Assembly (NCBI GenBank): GCA_002070605.1
Contig: MWDO01000009.1
Coordinates: 1 to 64,000 of the forward strand
Origin: Spirochaetes bacterium ADurb.Bin133
GTDB taxonomy: Bacteria > Spirochaetota > GWE2-31-10 > MWDO01
Direction of reading: 5' to 3'
Length of the DNA stretch: 64,000 bases
The notes under the pieces were generated by a model that saw nothing but the letters and a program-made list of their open reading frames with translations, was not told the origin of the DNA and ran no database searches. Below are positions 49,582 to 58,049 of this stretch, in pieces. Both the position numbers and the translations under genes were made by a program. Each line of letters opens with the position of its first letter. Within the stretch, counting starts at the first letter, position 1.

Positions 49582-49836
49582 TTAACCCGTCGGTTTTTTG
49601 AAATTCGACGCATATGGAACAACTTTTTTTAATTAGTAAATTATTCGTCTCAATCCAACGCATATGCGTCGAATTTTATTCTTGACGCCATATGTGTCAT
49701 TTTATAGCAAGGAGCGGCGCGGCGGTATGTAGCCCATATGTGTCAATTTGTTTTTGACACATATGGGCTTTTTTATTTATTAGGGCGCATTGCATATGCG
49801 TCATTTTTTTTCTCTCCAAAAAAACTGACGGGATAC
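49582..49836. mobile_element. Repeat element E15, both ends, six CATATG sites
   Basis: The left end is TTAACCCGTCGGTTTTTTGA and the right end CCAAAAAAACTGACGGGATA. CATATG cores are at 49611, 49661, 49689, 49735, 49760 and 49793. The two ends differ at one place where the change leaves a G-T pair (CGG against CTG). No 9-bp duplication is seen. Confidence 0.77.
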
Positions 49837-49856
49837 ACAACAATAAAATTTTATTG

Positions 49857-49885
49857 TTGATTTTTAAAATTTATTGATTTATAAT
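49857..49885 (+). promoter_or_regulatory. Putative sigma-70 promoter
   Basis: TTGATT (49857-49862) and TATAAT (49880-49885) with a 17-bp spacer lie about 100 bases before the start at 49985. Confidence 0.5.
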
Positions 49886-49984
49886 CAGTTTTAGTTATCT
49901 TTACTAATAAAGTTAGACTGCGGGGTAAAAAAATATTTATAATTTTATCGTACCGTTTTTTTTAATCGACTAAGGAGGATATAT

Positions 49985-50461
49985 ATGGATGAAAAATTAA
50001 AAGAGAAATTGGAAGACGCTTTGAAAAGCGGAAAAGCGACTATAGCCGATATTGGCGAGATTGTTAAAAACATTACAAGAGAGGTCGTCGCCAAATCTAA
50101 AGCGGAAGGGGCGGATTTGAAGAAGACCGTCGGCGAATTGTTTAAAGAGATAATAAATATGTTAGGCGAAGTCGGGAAAGGTTCTTTTGAATTTTTAAAA
50201 GCCGCCGGCGCCGGCTTTATGGAGGGACTTAAAGAGTCCGGAAAGGAGGAAAACAATCTTATAAAACATGCCGGTCAGTCGATTTTAAACGGATTAAAGT
50301 CTCTTGGAGGCGCGGGGTTGTATGTAACTAGAGAAACCGCAAAAAATCTTAAAGAAACGGCCGATTCGATGATACAAAAAGCTAAAGAAAAGAAGACCGA
50401 AAAAAAACAGAATAAAGAATCGGGCGTTCCTCAAGACGACGAGGCTGATAGAAAAATCTAG
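49985..50461 (+). CDS. Helical protein of unknown function
   Basis: The 158-residue protein is strongly helical and charged at both ends, with repeated Lys/Glu patterns (KLKEKLEDALKSGKATIADI, ETADSMIQKAKEKKTEKKQN) and a Gly/Ala-rich middle (FLKAAGAGFMEGLKESG). It has no signal peptide. AAGGAGG precedes the start. The next gene begins 21 bp downstream, so the two probably form an operon. Function unknown. Confidence 0.82.
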   Translation: MDEKLKEKLEDALKSGKATIADIGEIVKNITREVVAKSKAEGADLKKTVGELFKEIINMLGEVGKGSFEFLKAAGAGFMEGLKESGKEENNLIKHAGQSILNGLKSLGGAGLYVTRETAKNLKETADSMIQKAKEKKTEKKQNKESGVPQDDEADRKI

Positions 50462-50482
50462 AGCGGATTATCGGATTATTTA

Positions 50483-51340
50483 ATGGAAACAAACGAACCC
50501 GCTTCCGTCGTCGATAGGGACGAAAAGTTTAAGAGAGATTACGACGCTATTGAGCGTTATTTTTCTCGAAAGAAAAATATTTTGTCGAATTTTAACGCCG
50601 TTTCTGCGGAAGAGATAGTGGCTAATTCTCCAAAGTACTATTCGATTATCAGGATTATAGAACAGATAAACGGTTTTATTAATAAAGACTCTAATTGGCT
50701 AAAAAATTTTATTGACAAAAACAGAATACCGTTTGACTGGGGACTTTATGAAAAATGGAAATCGGGCGTAGATTTTTTTAAAATTTCGTACGACGATACT
50801 TATTCTCCTTCAAAATGGATCGCCGCGACGTTAGACAAGTTAATAGAGCTTTTAAAAGAGCTTCAACTTTTATTATATGTAGAGAGATACGTAGACGAAG
50901 AGGATTTTAAGAGATTTTTAAAAAAACATCCCGATATCAGCTATAAAATTCGGGCTAACTATATGGTTAAGTCCGCGCCTTCAGAAAATATTGAATTATT
51001 ATTTAAAGTAATCGATTTTTTATTAAAAACGACTTTTGAAAACGACGTATTGTCAAAATATGTGATTGATACCAAGGTTTGTATGAACGCTTATCGTTTT
51101 ATAGACGAATCGGGCGTATTTGAGTTGCTAAAAAGAAAAGAGTTTTATCTCAAATATAGACTGCAGTACCTTAAATTGGTTTCTGAGAATAACAGGACAA
51201 AAATTCCATGCGAATCTGACATTATCTCCGTCGGCGAAAGTTTTTTAGAAAATTATCAGGATTTGATTTATTGCTATAAAGAATACAAAGGGAGACTTTT
51301 GGATAAGTATAAAAAAATAAAAAACAAACTTATTTCTTGA
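50483..51340 (+). CDS. Conserved-looking soluble protein of unknown function
   Basis: The 285-residue protein is acidic/basic mixed and helical throughout, without signal peptide, membrane helix or recognised catalytic motif. Segments include RYFSRKKNILSNFNAVSAEE and VERYVDEEDFKRFLKKHPD. Codon use matches its neighbours. It follows the gene at 49985 and precedes trpB2 by 51 bp. Function unknown. Confidence 0.8.
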   Translation: METNEPASVVDRDEKFKRDYDAIERYFSRKKNILSNFNAVSAEEIVANSPKYYSIIRIIEQINGFINKDSNWLKNFIDKNRIPFDWGLYEKWKSGVDFFKISYDDTYSPSKWIAATLDKLIELLKELQLLLYVERYVDEEDFKRFLKKHPDISYKIRANYMVKSAPSENIELLFKVIDFLLKTTFENDVLSKYVIDTKVCMNAYRFIDESGVFELLKRKEFYLKYRLQYLKLVSENNRTKIPCESDIISVGESFLENYQDLIYCYKEYKGRLLDKYKKIKNKLIS

Positions 51341-51391
51341 CAAAAAACTAATATATTTTTATTCTTATTTATATTATTTAAGGAGACCTGT

Positions 51392-52771
51392 ATGTCGCAA
51401 AATAGAATCTTTACGCTCAAAGGGAGTAAATCTCCCAACAAATGGATTAATATTCTATACAATATACCCGAAGCTTTGACTCCGTTGGTAAATCCCGAAA
51501 CAAGCGAACCGATACCCTTGGAGATGTTGTATAAGATATTTGCCAAAGAACTTGTCGATCAAGAAATTAATACAAAAGACGAATTTATCAAAATACCCGA
51601 CGAAGTTAGAGATATTTACTCGCTTTATAGGCCGACGCCTCTTATTCGGGCTACTTTCTTGGAAAAGGCGTTGGATACGCCCGCCAAAATATATTACAAA
51701 TGGGAAGGGGTAAGTCCGTCCGGAAGTCATAAGCCAAATACGGCTATTCCTCAAGCGTATTACAACAAAAAAGAGGGGATATTAAAGTTGACGACCGAGA
51801 CCGGAGCGGGACAGTGGGGATCGGCGCTAAGTTTTGCTTGCAATCAGATAGGGATCGAGTGTCTGGTGTTTATGGTTAGAGCCAGTTACGAGCAGAAACC
51901 GTATAGAAAACTTATGATGCAAACATACGGCGGCAAGGTTATACCGAGTCCGTCGGATCAAACTAAAATCGGAAGAGAATTATTAAAAGACAAAAATAAT
52001 TACAAAGGATCTCTCGGAATGGCTATTAGCGAGGCGGTAGAGTTGGCTATGGAGAGAGACGATACTCACTATACTCTCGGATCGGTTTTAAATCACGTTC
52101 TTTTGCATCAGACTATCGTTGGAGAAGAATCAAGATTAGTTATGGAAGAAATAGGGGATTATCCCGATATAGTTATAGGTTGCGTAGGCGGCGGAAGTAA
52201 TTTTGGAGGAATGATAATTCCTTTCATAAAAGAAAATTTGACGAAAGGTAAAAAAACAAGATTCATAGCGGTTGAGCCTAAAGCGTGTCCGACCTTAACT
52301 AAAGGTAAATACGCATGGGACTACGGCGATACCGGTAAGTTAATACCGCCGGCTCTAATGTACACTCTTGGGCATTCGTTCGTTCCGCCTCCGGTTCACG
52401 CCGGCGGGTTGAGGTATCATGGAGCGTCTCCGTTATTGAGCTATATGCGTCATAAGGGTATGGTTGAATCGGTCGGACTTTTTCAGAACGAAGTTTTTGA
52501 GAAAGCCGTACTTTTTGCTAAAACGGAGAGTCTCATAGTAGCGCCGGAGTCTGCTCACGCCGTAACAGTGGCGATAAACGAAGCTCTCAAATGCAAGGAG
52601 ACGAAGGAAGAGAAAACTATACTTTTTAATTGTTCCGGACACGGGCATTTTGATATGGCGGCGTACGAGCAATTTTTTAACGGCGCTCTGGAAGATTACG
52701 ATTATCCGAAGGAAAATATTGAGGAAGCGTTAAAAGATCTTCCAAAAATCAACTTTCCGCCAAAAAAATAA
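51392..52771 (+). CDS. trpB: TrpB2-type tryptophan synthase beta-like protein
   Basis: The 459-residue PLP enzyme has RPTPLIRATFLEKAL, the PLP lysine in SGSHKPNTAIPQAYY, ETGAGQWGSALSFA, and the phosphate-binding CVGGGSNFGGM. It is longer than classical TrpB1 (about 400) and the wording matches the TrpB2 branch, which often occurs without trpA. No other trp gene is adjacent. It may make tryptophan from indole or salvage indole. AAGGAG precedes the start. Confidence 0.93.
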   Translation: MSQNRIFTLKGSKSPNKWINILYNIPEALTPLVNPETSEPIPLEMLYKIFAKELVDQEINTKDEFIKIPDEVRDIYSLYRPTPLIRATFLEKALDTPAKIYYKWEGVSPSGSHKPNTAIPQAYYNKKEGILKLTTETGAGQWGSALSFACNQIGIECLVFMVRASYEQKPYRKLMMQTYGGKVIPSPSDQTKIGRELLKDKNNYKGSLGMAISEAVELAMERDDTHYTLGSVLNHVLLHQTIVGEESRLVMEEIGDYPDIVIGCVGGGSNFGGMIIPFIKENLTKGKKTRFIAVEPKACPTLTKGKYAWDYGDTGKLIPPALMYTLGHSFVPPPVHAGGLRYHGASPLLSYMRHKGMVESVGLFQNEVFEKAVLFAKTESLIVAPESAHAVTVAINEALKCKETKEEKTILFNCSGHGHFDMAAYEQFFNGALEDYDYPKENIEEALKDLPKINFPPKK

Positions 52772-52792
52772 ATTTGTCTCAGATTAATAAAA

Positions 52793-52826
52793 AATAACCT
52801 CGTCTCGCGGCGAGGTTATTTTTTAT
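52793..52826. terminator. Rho-independent terminator after trpB
   Basis: AATAACCTCG and CGAGGTTATT form a 10-bp stem with an 8-base loop followed by a T run; flanking A and T runs extend the stem. Confidence 0.88.
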
Positions 52827-52829
52827 TGC

Positions 52830-52849
52830 TCAAAAAACTGACGGATTAC
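52830..52849. repeat. Solo right end of the repeat family (E16)
   Basis: TCAAAAAACTGACGGATTAC matches the right end of element E7 almost exactly but has no left end or CATATG core. It stands directly after the trpB terminator, a remnant of a deleted copy. Confidence 0.6.
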
Positions 52850-52868
52850 ACTTTTTACTTATATTTCT

Positions 52869-52897
52869 TTGAAAAATTTTAAATTACGATATATAAT
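52869..52897 (+). promoter_or_regulatory. Putative sigma-70 promoter
   Basis: TTGAAA (52869-52874) and TATAAT (52892-52897) with a 17-bp spacer precede the small gene at 52988. A small inverted repeat (CCGCGG...CCGCGG, about 52920-52941) lies in the presumed leader. Confidence 0.5.
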
Positions 52898-52987
52898 GTA
52901 TTGTAGAATATCTATTATCCGCGGCGTTTGTTAACCGCGGGAGCCGATATTTTTATAAAGATATTATAAAATCTTGGAGCGATATTT

Positions 52988-53278
52988 ATGCAAGACGCCT
53001 CGATTAAGAAAGTATGCGATTTAGTCGTTTTGTCGTTGAAAAAAGCGTATTCTTATTTGAAGCAACCGATTATCAAAAATAGAGAATACCCCGACGCCGA
53101 AGAGAGTTTCTTTGAGTATTTAGAATATTGCGAAATCGAACAGGCGTTGGACGCTTTAGAAGCGCTTGGCGAAGCGAACGAAGCCCCGAATGAATTCTGG
53201 CTAAATTTACTCGAATCGGCTAAAGAAATGAAGTTTGAGCGGCATATAGAATATATCAATTCTCAAATCAAAATTTAG
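52988..53278 (+). CDS. Small acidic protein of unknown function
   Basis: The 96-residue protein is helical and acidic (PDAEESFFEYLEYCEIEQAL, LEALGEANEAPNEFWLNLLE). A GGAG ribosome-binding site and a fair promoter are present. No domain was recognised. A GGGAATTCCC palindrome lies between it and the convergent FetB-like gene. Confidence 0.72.
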   Translation: MQDASIKKVCDLVVLSLKKAYSYLKQPIIKNREYPDAEESFFEYLEYCEIEQALDALEALGEANEAPNEFWLNLLESAKEMKFERHIEYINSQIKI

Positions 53279-53316
53279 CGGCTGTTTTCTATCAAAAAAA
53301 CGTAAACGGGATTCGT

Positions 53317-53350
53317 TATATCCAAAACGGGAATTCCCGTTTTGAATATA
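53317..53350. repeat. GGGAATTCCC palindrome (copy with one mismatch)
   Basis: A 34-bp palindrome centred at 53333/53334 (CAAAACGGGAATTCCCGTTT core) has a single mismatched pair. A partial extra copy (AAACGGGATTCG) is just upstream. It sits between two convergent genes and could act as a terminator, though it lacks a clear T run. Confidence 0.75.
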
Positions 53351-53359
53351 CTAATACAC

Positions 53360-54142
53360 TCATATTTTATCTGTAATCAGATCGTTTTTATCGATTATCG
53401 CTCTTTTTAAGAACTTAAGAGAGAGTAGCGCCGATATAGAAGTCGAGCTAAATATCGCTATCATTATTATGATCTGATATTTTATAGCCACCGTCGGTTC
53501 GGAGCCGCCTAATATTTGTCCGGTCATCATACCCGGAAGCGATACCAATCCCAAAGTCGCCATATTTGATATTGTGGGTATCAAAGCGGCTCTATACGCC
53601 TCTTTGCAAAAACGGGCGGTCCCTTCGTCAGAGTTGGCGCCCATCGATATATAAGAGTAGTATTCCTTTTTATTCTTCGTTAGGGCGCTATAAAATCTTT
53701 CTAGCGCAAGCGATATGCCGTTCATACTATTTCCGAGAATCATACCGCCCAAAGGGATAAGATGTTTAGCGTCGTATAAGGGAGTCGGTCGTATAACGAC
53801 AATTATTAAAAAAGCCAAAATCGACGTTACGGAAATAGTTATCGAGATAAAGATAAAAAACGGCATTTTTTTTATTTTTATTTTGGTTTTTTTTAGTATA
53901 TTAAAATCGGCGACTCCGATCATAAATATAAACCATATAGAAGTCAGCCATAAATAGTTCCATTTGAAAAGATACTGCAATACTATGCCGACTAACGCCA
54001 ATTGGACGGTCATTCGCGCGACCGAAACGGCTATCTCTCGCGTAATATTTATCTTATAAATTAGCGAGAGAGTTATCGGAATAGCCAGCGTCAAAAAACC
54101 GATAAGCATAAAAGGTAATTTTATATCCGTAGCGCCGTTCAT
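53360..54142 (-). CDS. fetB: FetB-like ABC transporter permease (UPF0014)
   Basis: The 260-residue protein has about seven membrane helices and the FetB/UPF0014 wording: ARMTVQLALVGIVLQYLF, LIPLGGMILGNSMNGISLAL, ALIPTISNMATLGLVSLPGM and GGSEPTVAIKYQI. FetAB was described as an iron exporter in E. coli; other family members differ. The gene follows the ATPase gene by 3 bp. Confidence 0.92.
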   Translation of the reverse strand: MNGATDIKLPFMLIGFLTLAIPITLSLIYKINITREIAVSVARMTVQLALVGIVLQYLFKWNYLWLTSIWFIFMIGVADFNILKKTKIKIKKMPFFIFISITISVTSILAFLIIVVIRPTPLYDAKHLIPLGGMILGNSMNGISLALERFYSALTKNKKEYYSYISMGANSDEGTARFCKEAYRAALIPTISNMATLGLVSLPGMMTGQILGGSEPTVAIKYQIIIMIAIFSSTSISALLSLKFLKRAIIDKNDLITDKI

Positions 54143-54145
54143 TAT

Positions 54146-54811
54146 TTATCTCAATCTCTCTATTTTTCCGTTTCTTATCTCGATAACTCCGGAGCAGTTT
54201 TTTGTCCACTCCTTTGAGTGAGAAACGCTAATTATTGTTTCAATAGGTTTTTTTTTCAAAATATTTTCGATAATTATATCGATAGTCTCTCCGTCCAAAG
54301 CCGAAGTCGGCTCGTCTAGCAGTAGTACTTCGGGTTGCAAAAGAACCGCTCTGATTATGGCTATCCGTTGCTTCTCGCCGCCGGATAATGTGTCGATTTT
54401 CCTATCAAAAGTTATATTATCAATCTTGTAATCTTTAAACGACTCCAAAGTCGCCCGCTCGTCGAACTTTTTATCTTTATGAACGTTAAAATTAAACGGC
54501 ATATATAGCGCGTCTAATACCGTCCCAGATCCGAGAAACGGCTCCTGATCAACCGGGATTATTTTACTTCTGAGTTGAGAAAGATTTTTCCACGGATACG
54601 AAACCCCTTTATATCTGACGATCCCTTTATTAGGCGCGACTAAAGAGTTAAATAACTTCAAAAAAGTAGATTTGCCGGAACCGGAAGGTCCGACTACGGC
54701 TAAGGTTTCGCCGGATCGCGCCGAGATATGATCAAAAGCGAGTACTTGTTTGTTCTCTATGCGTACTTCGATATTTTCCATATCGAATAAAACGTTGTCG
54801 TCAAATTTCAA
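54146..54811 (-). CDS. fetA: FetA-like ABC transporter ATPase
   Basis: The 221-residue protein has Walker A (VGPSGSGKSTFLKLF), signature (LSGGEKQRIAIIRAVLL), Walker B (LLLDEPTSALD) and the switch His (VSHSKEW). It pairs with the FetB-like permease directly downstream. Its start overlaps fabH by 11 bp, coupling transport and fatty-acid genes in one transcript. Confidence 0.93.
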   Translation of the reverse strand: MKFDDNVLFDMENIEVRIENKQVLAFDHISARSGETLAVVGPSGSGKSTFLKLFNSLVAPNKGIVRYKGVSYPWKNLSQLRSKIIPVDQEPFLGSGTVLDALYMPFNFNVHKDKKFDERATLESFKDYKIDNITFDRKIDTLSGGEKQRIAIIRAVLLQPEVLLLDEPTSALDGETIDIIIENILKKKPIETIISVSHSKEWTKNCSGVIEIRNGKIERLR

Positions 54812-55784
54812 TTACCGCCGCTCCGTACGTTAAGCCCCCTCCGAACGCGGTAACGCCCAAAATATCGCCCGTTTTCAGTTTTTTCTCTTTTATCGCTTCG
54901 TCTAGAGCTACGGGGATAGTCGCGGCGGAAGTGTTTCCGGTTTTATGAAGATTAACGTAAACTTGTTCCTCCTTTAACTTCGCGAACTCCCTTACCATCT
55001 CGATGATTCTCAAATTCGCCTGATGCGGTATGATCATATCGAGGTCTTCCAATTTTTTACCGGCTTTATCTAACGCGAAGCCAAGCGACGACGTCATTCT
55101 TTGTACGGCGGTTTTGAATATCGCTTTACCGTCCATATACAGATAGAGCTTGGCATAGTCGAAAGGACCCATTTTATTATACGGAAGTCGGGAGCCGCCC
55201 CCTTCGCGTTTCAGCAGTTCTCTTTTAGAGCCGTCCGAACCCGCATAAGACCCAAGAATTCCTTGCGACGTATCCGACGAGGTAAGAACGACCGCTCCGG
55301 CGGCGTCGCCAAACAAAACGCAGGTATTTCTGTCGGTATAGTCCGTTATGCTTGATAATTTTTCGGAAGCTACAAGTAATATATTTTTTGCCTGCTCGGT
55401 CGCAATCAAGCTGTTAGCCAAATGAAGACCGTAGATGAAACCGGTACATGCCGCCGAAAAATCCAGAGCTATACAATTTTGCGTTTGCAACTTATCCTGT
55501 AATATGCAAGCGCCGTTTGGAAAATTCATATCCGGCGTAACGGTAGCAAATAATATGCAATCAATATCGTCCGACGATACGCCGGAACTGTCTATCGCTC
55601 TTTCGGCGGCTATCAACGCCATATCGGTAGTCGATTCGTTATCGTCGGCAATATGCCGCTCCTTTATTCCGGTCCGCGTCGTAATCCACTCGTCGCTGGT
55701 ATCGACAATTTTCTCAAAATCTTTGTTTGTTAGGATTTTTTTTGGCAAATAAGACCCGGTTCCGGCGATTCGCGCTCTCAACAA
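54801..55784 (-). CDS. fabH: Beta-ketoacyl-ACP synthase III
   Basis: The 327-residue protein has the FabH triad: Cys in DFSAACTGFIYGL, His in IIPHQANLRIIEM, Asn in HKTGNTSAATIP. It condenses acetyl-CoA with malonyl-ACP to begin fatty-acid synthesis. Length is normal. No other fab genes flank it; it heads the operon with fetAB. Confidence 0.96.
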   Translation of the reverse strand: MLRARIAGTGSYLPKKILTNKDFEKIVDTSDEWITTRTGIKERHIADDNESTTDMALIAAERAIDSSGVSSDDIDCILFATVTPDMNFPNGACILQDKLQTQNCIALDFSAACTGFIYGLHLANSLIATEQAKNILLVASEKLSSITDYTDRNTCVLFGDAAGAVVLTSSDTSQGILGSYAGSDGSKRELLKREGGGSRLPYNKMGPFDYAKLYLYMDGKAIFKTAVQRMTSSLGFALDKAGKKLEDLDMIIPHQANLRIIEMVREFAKLKEEQVYVNLHKTGNTSAATIPVALDEAIKEKKLKTGDILGVTAFGGGLTYGAAVIEI

Positions 55785-55860
55785 ATAACGCCCCCAATTT
55801 TTTTATAATTAATATAATTTTATTTATAAAAAAAGTCTATATATTAATATAAAAAATTTT

Positions 55861-56012
55861 GTAATTCGTCGGTTTTTTGGGGAGGGAAAATAAATTGACA
55901 CATATGGAGCTGCATAGCCGCCGCTCCTCGATAAAAAAATGACACATATGTGTCAAAAAATAAATTGACACATATGGGACGCCGGCAAATCCCCAAAAAA
56001 CCGACGGGGCGC
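55861..56012. mobile_element. Repeat element E17, both ends, three CATATG sites
   Basis: The left end is GTAATTCGTCGGTTTTTTGG and the right end CCCCAAAAAACCGACGGGGC, which pair over about 18 bp. CATATG cores are at 55901, 55945 and 55971; the middle one is a complete palindrome (GACACATATGTGTC). No 9-bp duplication was found. Confidence 0.8.
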
Positions 56013-56019
56013 GTTTGTT

Positions 56020-57090
56020 TCATATAGTTTTTTTGGGTTTAGTAATAAACTCGGCAATATACGATATAATATAGCTACCGATAAAAAGAGAAACGAGCAG
56101 AGTTAGGAATTGATATTTTCCCAACGAGTTAAATCCCGACGTTTGCGTCAATATAGCCAATATTGCCAGATGATAAAAATAATTTATAAAGGCGTATTTT
56201 CCGGGAATAAATATTTTTTTTGGAAGATATTTCTTAAAAAAGGGCTCCATAAAATATAGCGAGCCTATCAAAAAAAAAGTCGATCCTAACGCGGCAAAAA
56301 ACGAATTTGTTCTGAAATTCCATATTAAAGCCTGAAAATCGGAATATTCGCGACCGCCATAAAACAACGAACTAAAAAGATATTTCTCGGAAAATATTCT
56401 TTCAACCGTATATCTCCCGAATTCAGTAAAAAACACCTTTAGAAAGCCGTATTTGAATGAAAATGCAAGATGGATAACGACGCCTACAAGCGCCGCGCAA
56501 AAGTAAAACGCCTTCTCAAGTTTGGATTTTTCTTCAATGCGATCGGCGAAAAGACCGAAAGTAATACCGACAAATCCAAATAGAATAGTGGGAAATATCG
56601 GTTCGTATCCGTAATTAAACGGAACAAAGTATGTCTCTTTAAGATCAAAATAAACGTAGACAATTGTCGCGCTTATTGTGAAAATTGTAAAGAATATCCT
56701 TCTATATGGAATAAATAAAAATACGGACGATATTATTATGAATATTCCGATAGTATTGAGGATTCCCGACGTTAAAAATATATCCGGAGTCTGAAATCCG
56801 TTTTCAATAAAAAAAAGAACCGACGACGCGGCGCATAAAACTACTCCCCGTTTAATAAGATGAGTAAAATTATGCAAATTATACGAAGAAACGCCGTTTT
56901 TTTTTAGCGATAAAACTATCGAGTATCCGGCAAGAAACAAAAACAGGGCGGAACAAAACGGAACAATTTCGTTTAAAAAAAATATAACTCCGGCGTTTTC
57001 GCTTTGCTTTAATACGGTCAATACCCCGTGTTGAAAAAACATATAGAAGAGAGCTATTTCGCGCGCAAAATCGACATATTTTTTTCTCAT
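56020..57090 (-). CDS. Multi-pass membrane acyltransferase-like protein
   Basis: The 356-residue protein has about ten membrane helices and starts with KKYVDFAREIALFYMFFQHG, resembling the R-D-hydrophobic-H opening of DUF1624/heparan-glucosaminide acetyltransferase and acyltransferase 3 families. A short GKYAFINYFYHLAI motif occurs near the end, also typical. It probably transfers acyl groups to envelope glycans. Donor and acceptor are unknown. Confidence 0.8.
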   Translation of the reverse strand: MRKKYVDFAREIALFYMFFQHGVLTVLKQSENAGVIFFLNEIVPFCSALFLFLAGYSIVLSLKKNGVSSYNLHNFTHLIKRGVVLCAASSVLFFIENGFQTPDIFLTSGILNTIGIFIIISSVFLFIPYRRIFFTIFTISATIVYVYFDLKETYFVPFNYGYEPIFPTILFGFVGITFGLFADRIEEKSKLEKAFYFCAALVGVVIHLAFSFKYGFLKVFFTEFGRYTVERIFSEKYLFSSLFYGGREYSDFQALIWNFRTNSFFAALGSTFFLIGSLYFMEPFFKKYLPKKIFIPGKYAFINYFYHLAILAILTQTSGFNSLGKYQFLTLLVSLFIGSYIISYIAEFITKPKKTI

Positions 57091-57156
57091 AACGTATATT
57101 ACGAAATATTTTTCATTTTGTCTTTACTTTTTAAATATAAAAGCATAATATTAATT

Positions 57157-57516
57157 ATGGAAAACGACGAATTAGATCTAATTTACAAGATAAAAAGAAA
57201 AAAGGAACAGTCAAACTTATTTAGAGGCAATATTCGCTTATCGGATATTCACAACAAAGTTATCGACAATCTTCGTTCGCATTCTACTATTCAGTCCGAT
57301 AACAATAAAAACTCTACCGACCGATATTCTTCCGATAATAAAGGAAATCTTATGGAAATTAAAGCGCAACGGGTAATAGCGGCGGATAAAATATTCAGAG
57401 AAGCTCTCCAAGAACTTGCCGTATCTCTAATGGATTTGGGAGATAAAGATATTGGAGTGAAACTTATAGGCGAACATATTATGATGTTAAACGACGTTTT
57501 CAAAGAGTTTGAATAG
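57157..57516 (+). CDS. Small protein of unknown function upstream of ruvX
   Basis: The frame opens at 57028 but the first part overlaps the divergent acyltransferase gene; ATG at 57157 (MENDELDLIYKIKRKKEQSN) is the likely start and gives 119 residues. The C-terminal half is helical (IFREALQELAVSLMDLGDKD). No domain was recognised. It is 12 bp before ruvX and probably co-transcribed with it. Confidence 0.7.
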   Translation: MENDELDLIYKIKRKKEQSNLFRGNIRLSDIHNKVIDNLRSHSTIQSDNNKNSTDRYSSDNKGNLMEIKAQRVIAADKIFREALQELAVSLMDLGDKDIGVKLIGEHIMMLNDVFKEFE

Positions 57517-57528
57517 TCGGGGCGCATT

Positions 57529-58005
57529 TTGGCTAGAATAATGTCTATAGATTACGGAGACGCCAGAGTCGGAATAGCTCTTACGGATCCTTTGCAAATA
57601 ATCGCTTCGGGTTTTAAGACAATCCCGAATAATATCGAATTATACAGAGAGATCTATGATATTTATGTAGAGAAAGAGGTCGAATCAATCGTTATAGGCG
57701 TACCTTACGCCGAGCGATCTGAAATAGGATTTGCCGCAAAAAAAGTCGTTGACTTTACGTTAAATCTATTCGATTTTTTTAAGAAGAACGGTATCGATCC
57801 TATATTTTTTGAGATGGACGAAAGATATTCGACAAGTTCCGCTCAGTCCAGTATGAAAGAGATAAAAGTAAAGAACAAAAGAAAAAAAGAGATAGTCGAT
57901 CAAATTGCGGCGGCGAATATTCTAAAAGATTATTTATCTCAAAAAAAGAAATATTTGATCGATATAGAGAAATTCAGAAAAATCAATGAAGAACGGCTAA
58001 AATAG
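57529..58005 (+). CDS. ruvX: RuvX/YqgF-type Holliday junction resolvase-like nuclease
   Basis: The TTG start at 57529 is chosen because it gives the usual N-terminus (ARIMSIDYGDARVGIALTDP) with a GGGG ribosome-binding site. The 158-residue protein has the RNase H-like fold: first Asp in SIDYG, IVIGVPYAERSEIG, and FFEMDERYSTSSAQSSM with the Glu, and Asp in EIVDQIAAANIL. The family acts in recombination or in 16S rRNA processing. Confidence 0.9.
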   Translation: MARIMSIDYGDARVGIALTDPLQIIASGFKTIPNNIELYREIYDIYVEKEVESIVIGVPYAERSEIGFAAKKVVDFTLNLFDFFKKNGIDPIFFEMDERYSTSSAQSSMKEIKVKNKRKKEIVDQIAAANILKDYLSQKKKYLIDIEKFRKINEERLK

Positions 58006-58017
58006 TACGCATTATAG

Positions 58018-58049
58018 ATTTTTTGGGGAGAGAGAAATTGACGCATATG
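58018..58049. repeat. Repeat-family fragment E18 supplying a start codon
   Basis: ATTTTTTGGGGAGAGAGAAA followed by TTGACGCATATG combines the inner part of a left terminal repeat with one CATATG core. The ATG of the core is the start codon of the phosphoribosyltransferase-like gene, and the GGGGAGAGAG lies where a ribosome-binding site would be. Confidence 0.65.

Larger units (their letters stand above)
49502..49984. other. Gap with repeat element E15 and a promoter
   Basis: This 483-bp divergent gap holds element E15 (49582-49836) and a promoter-like sequence for the following gene. No coding frame was recognised. Confidence 0.6.
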
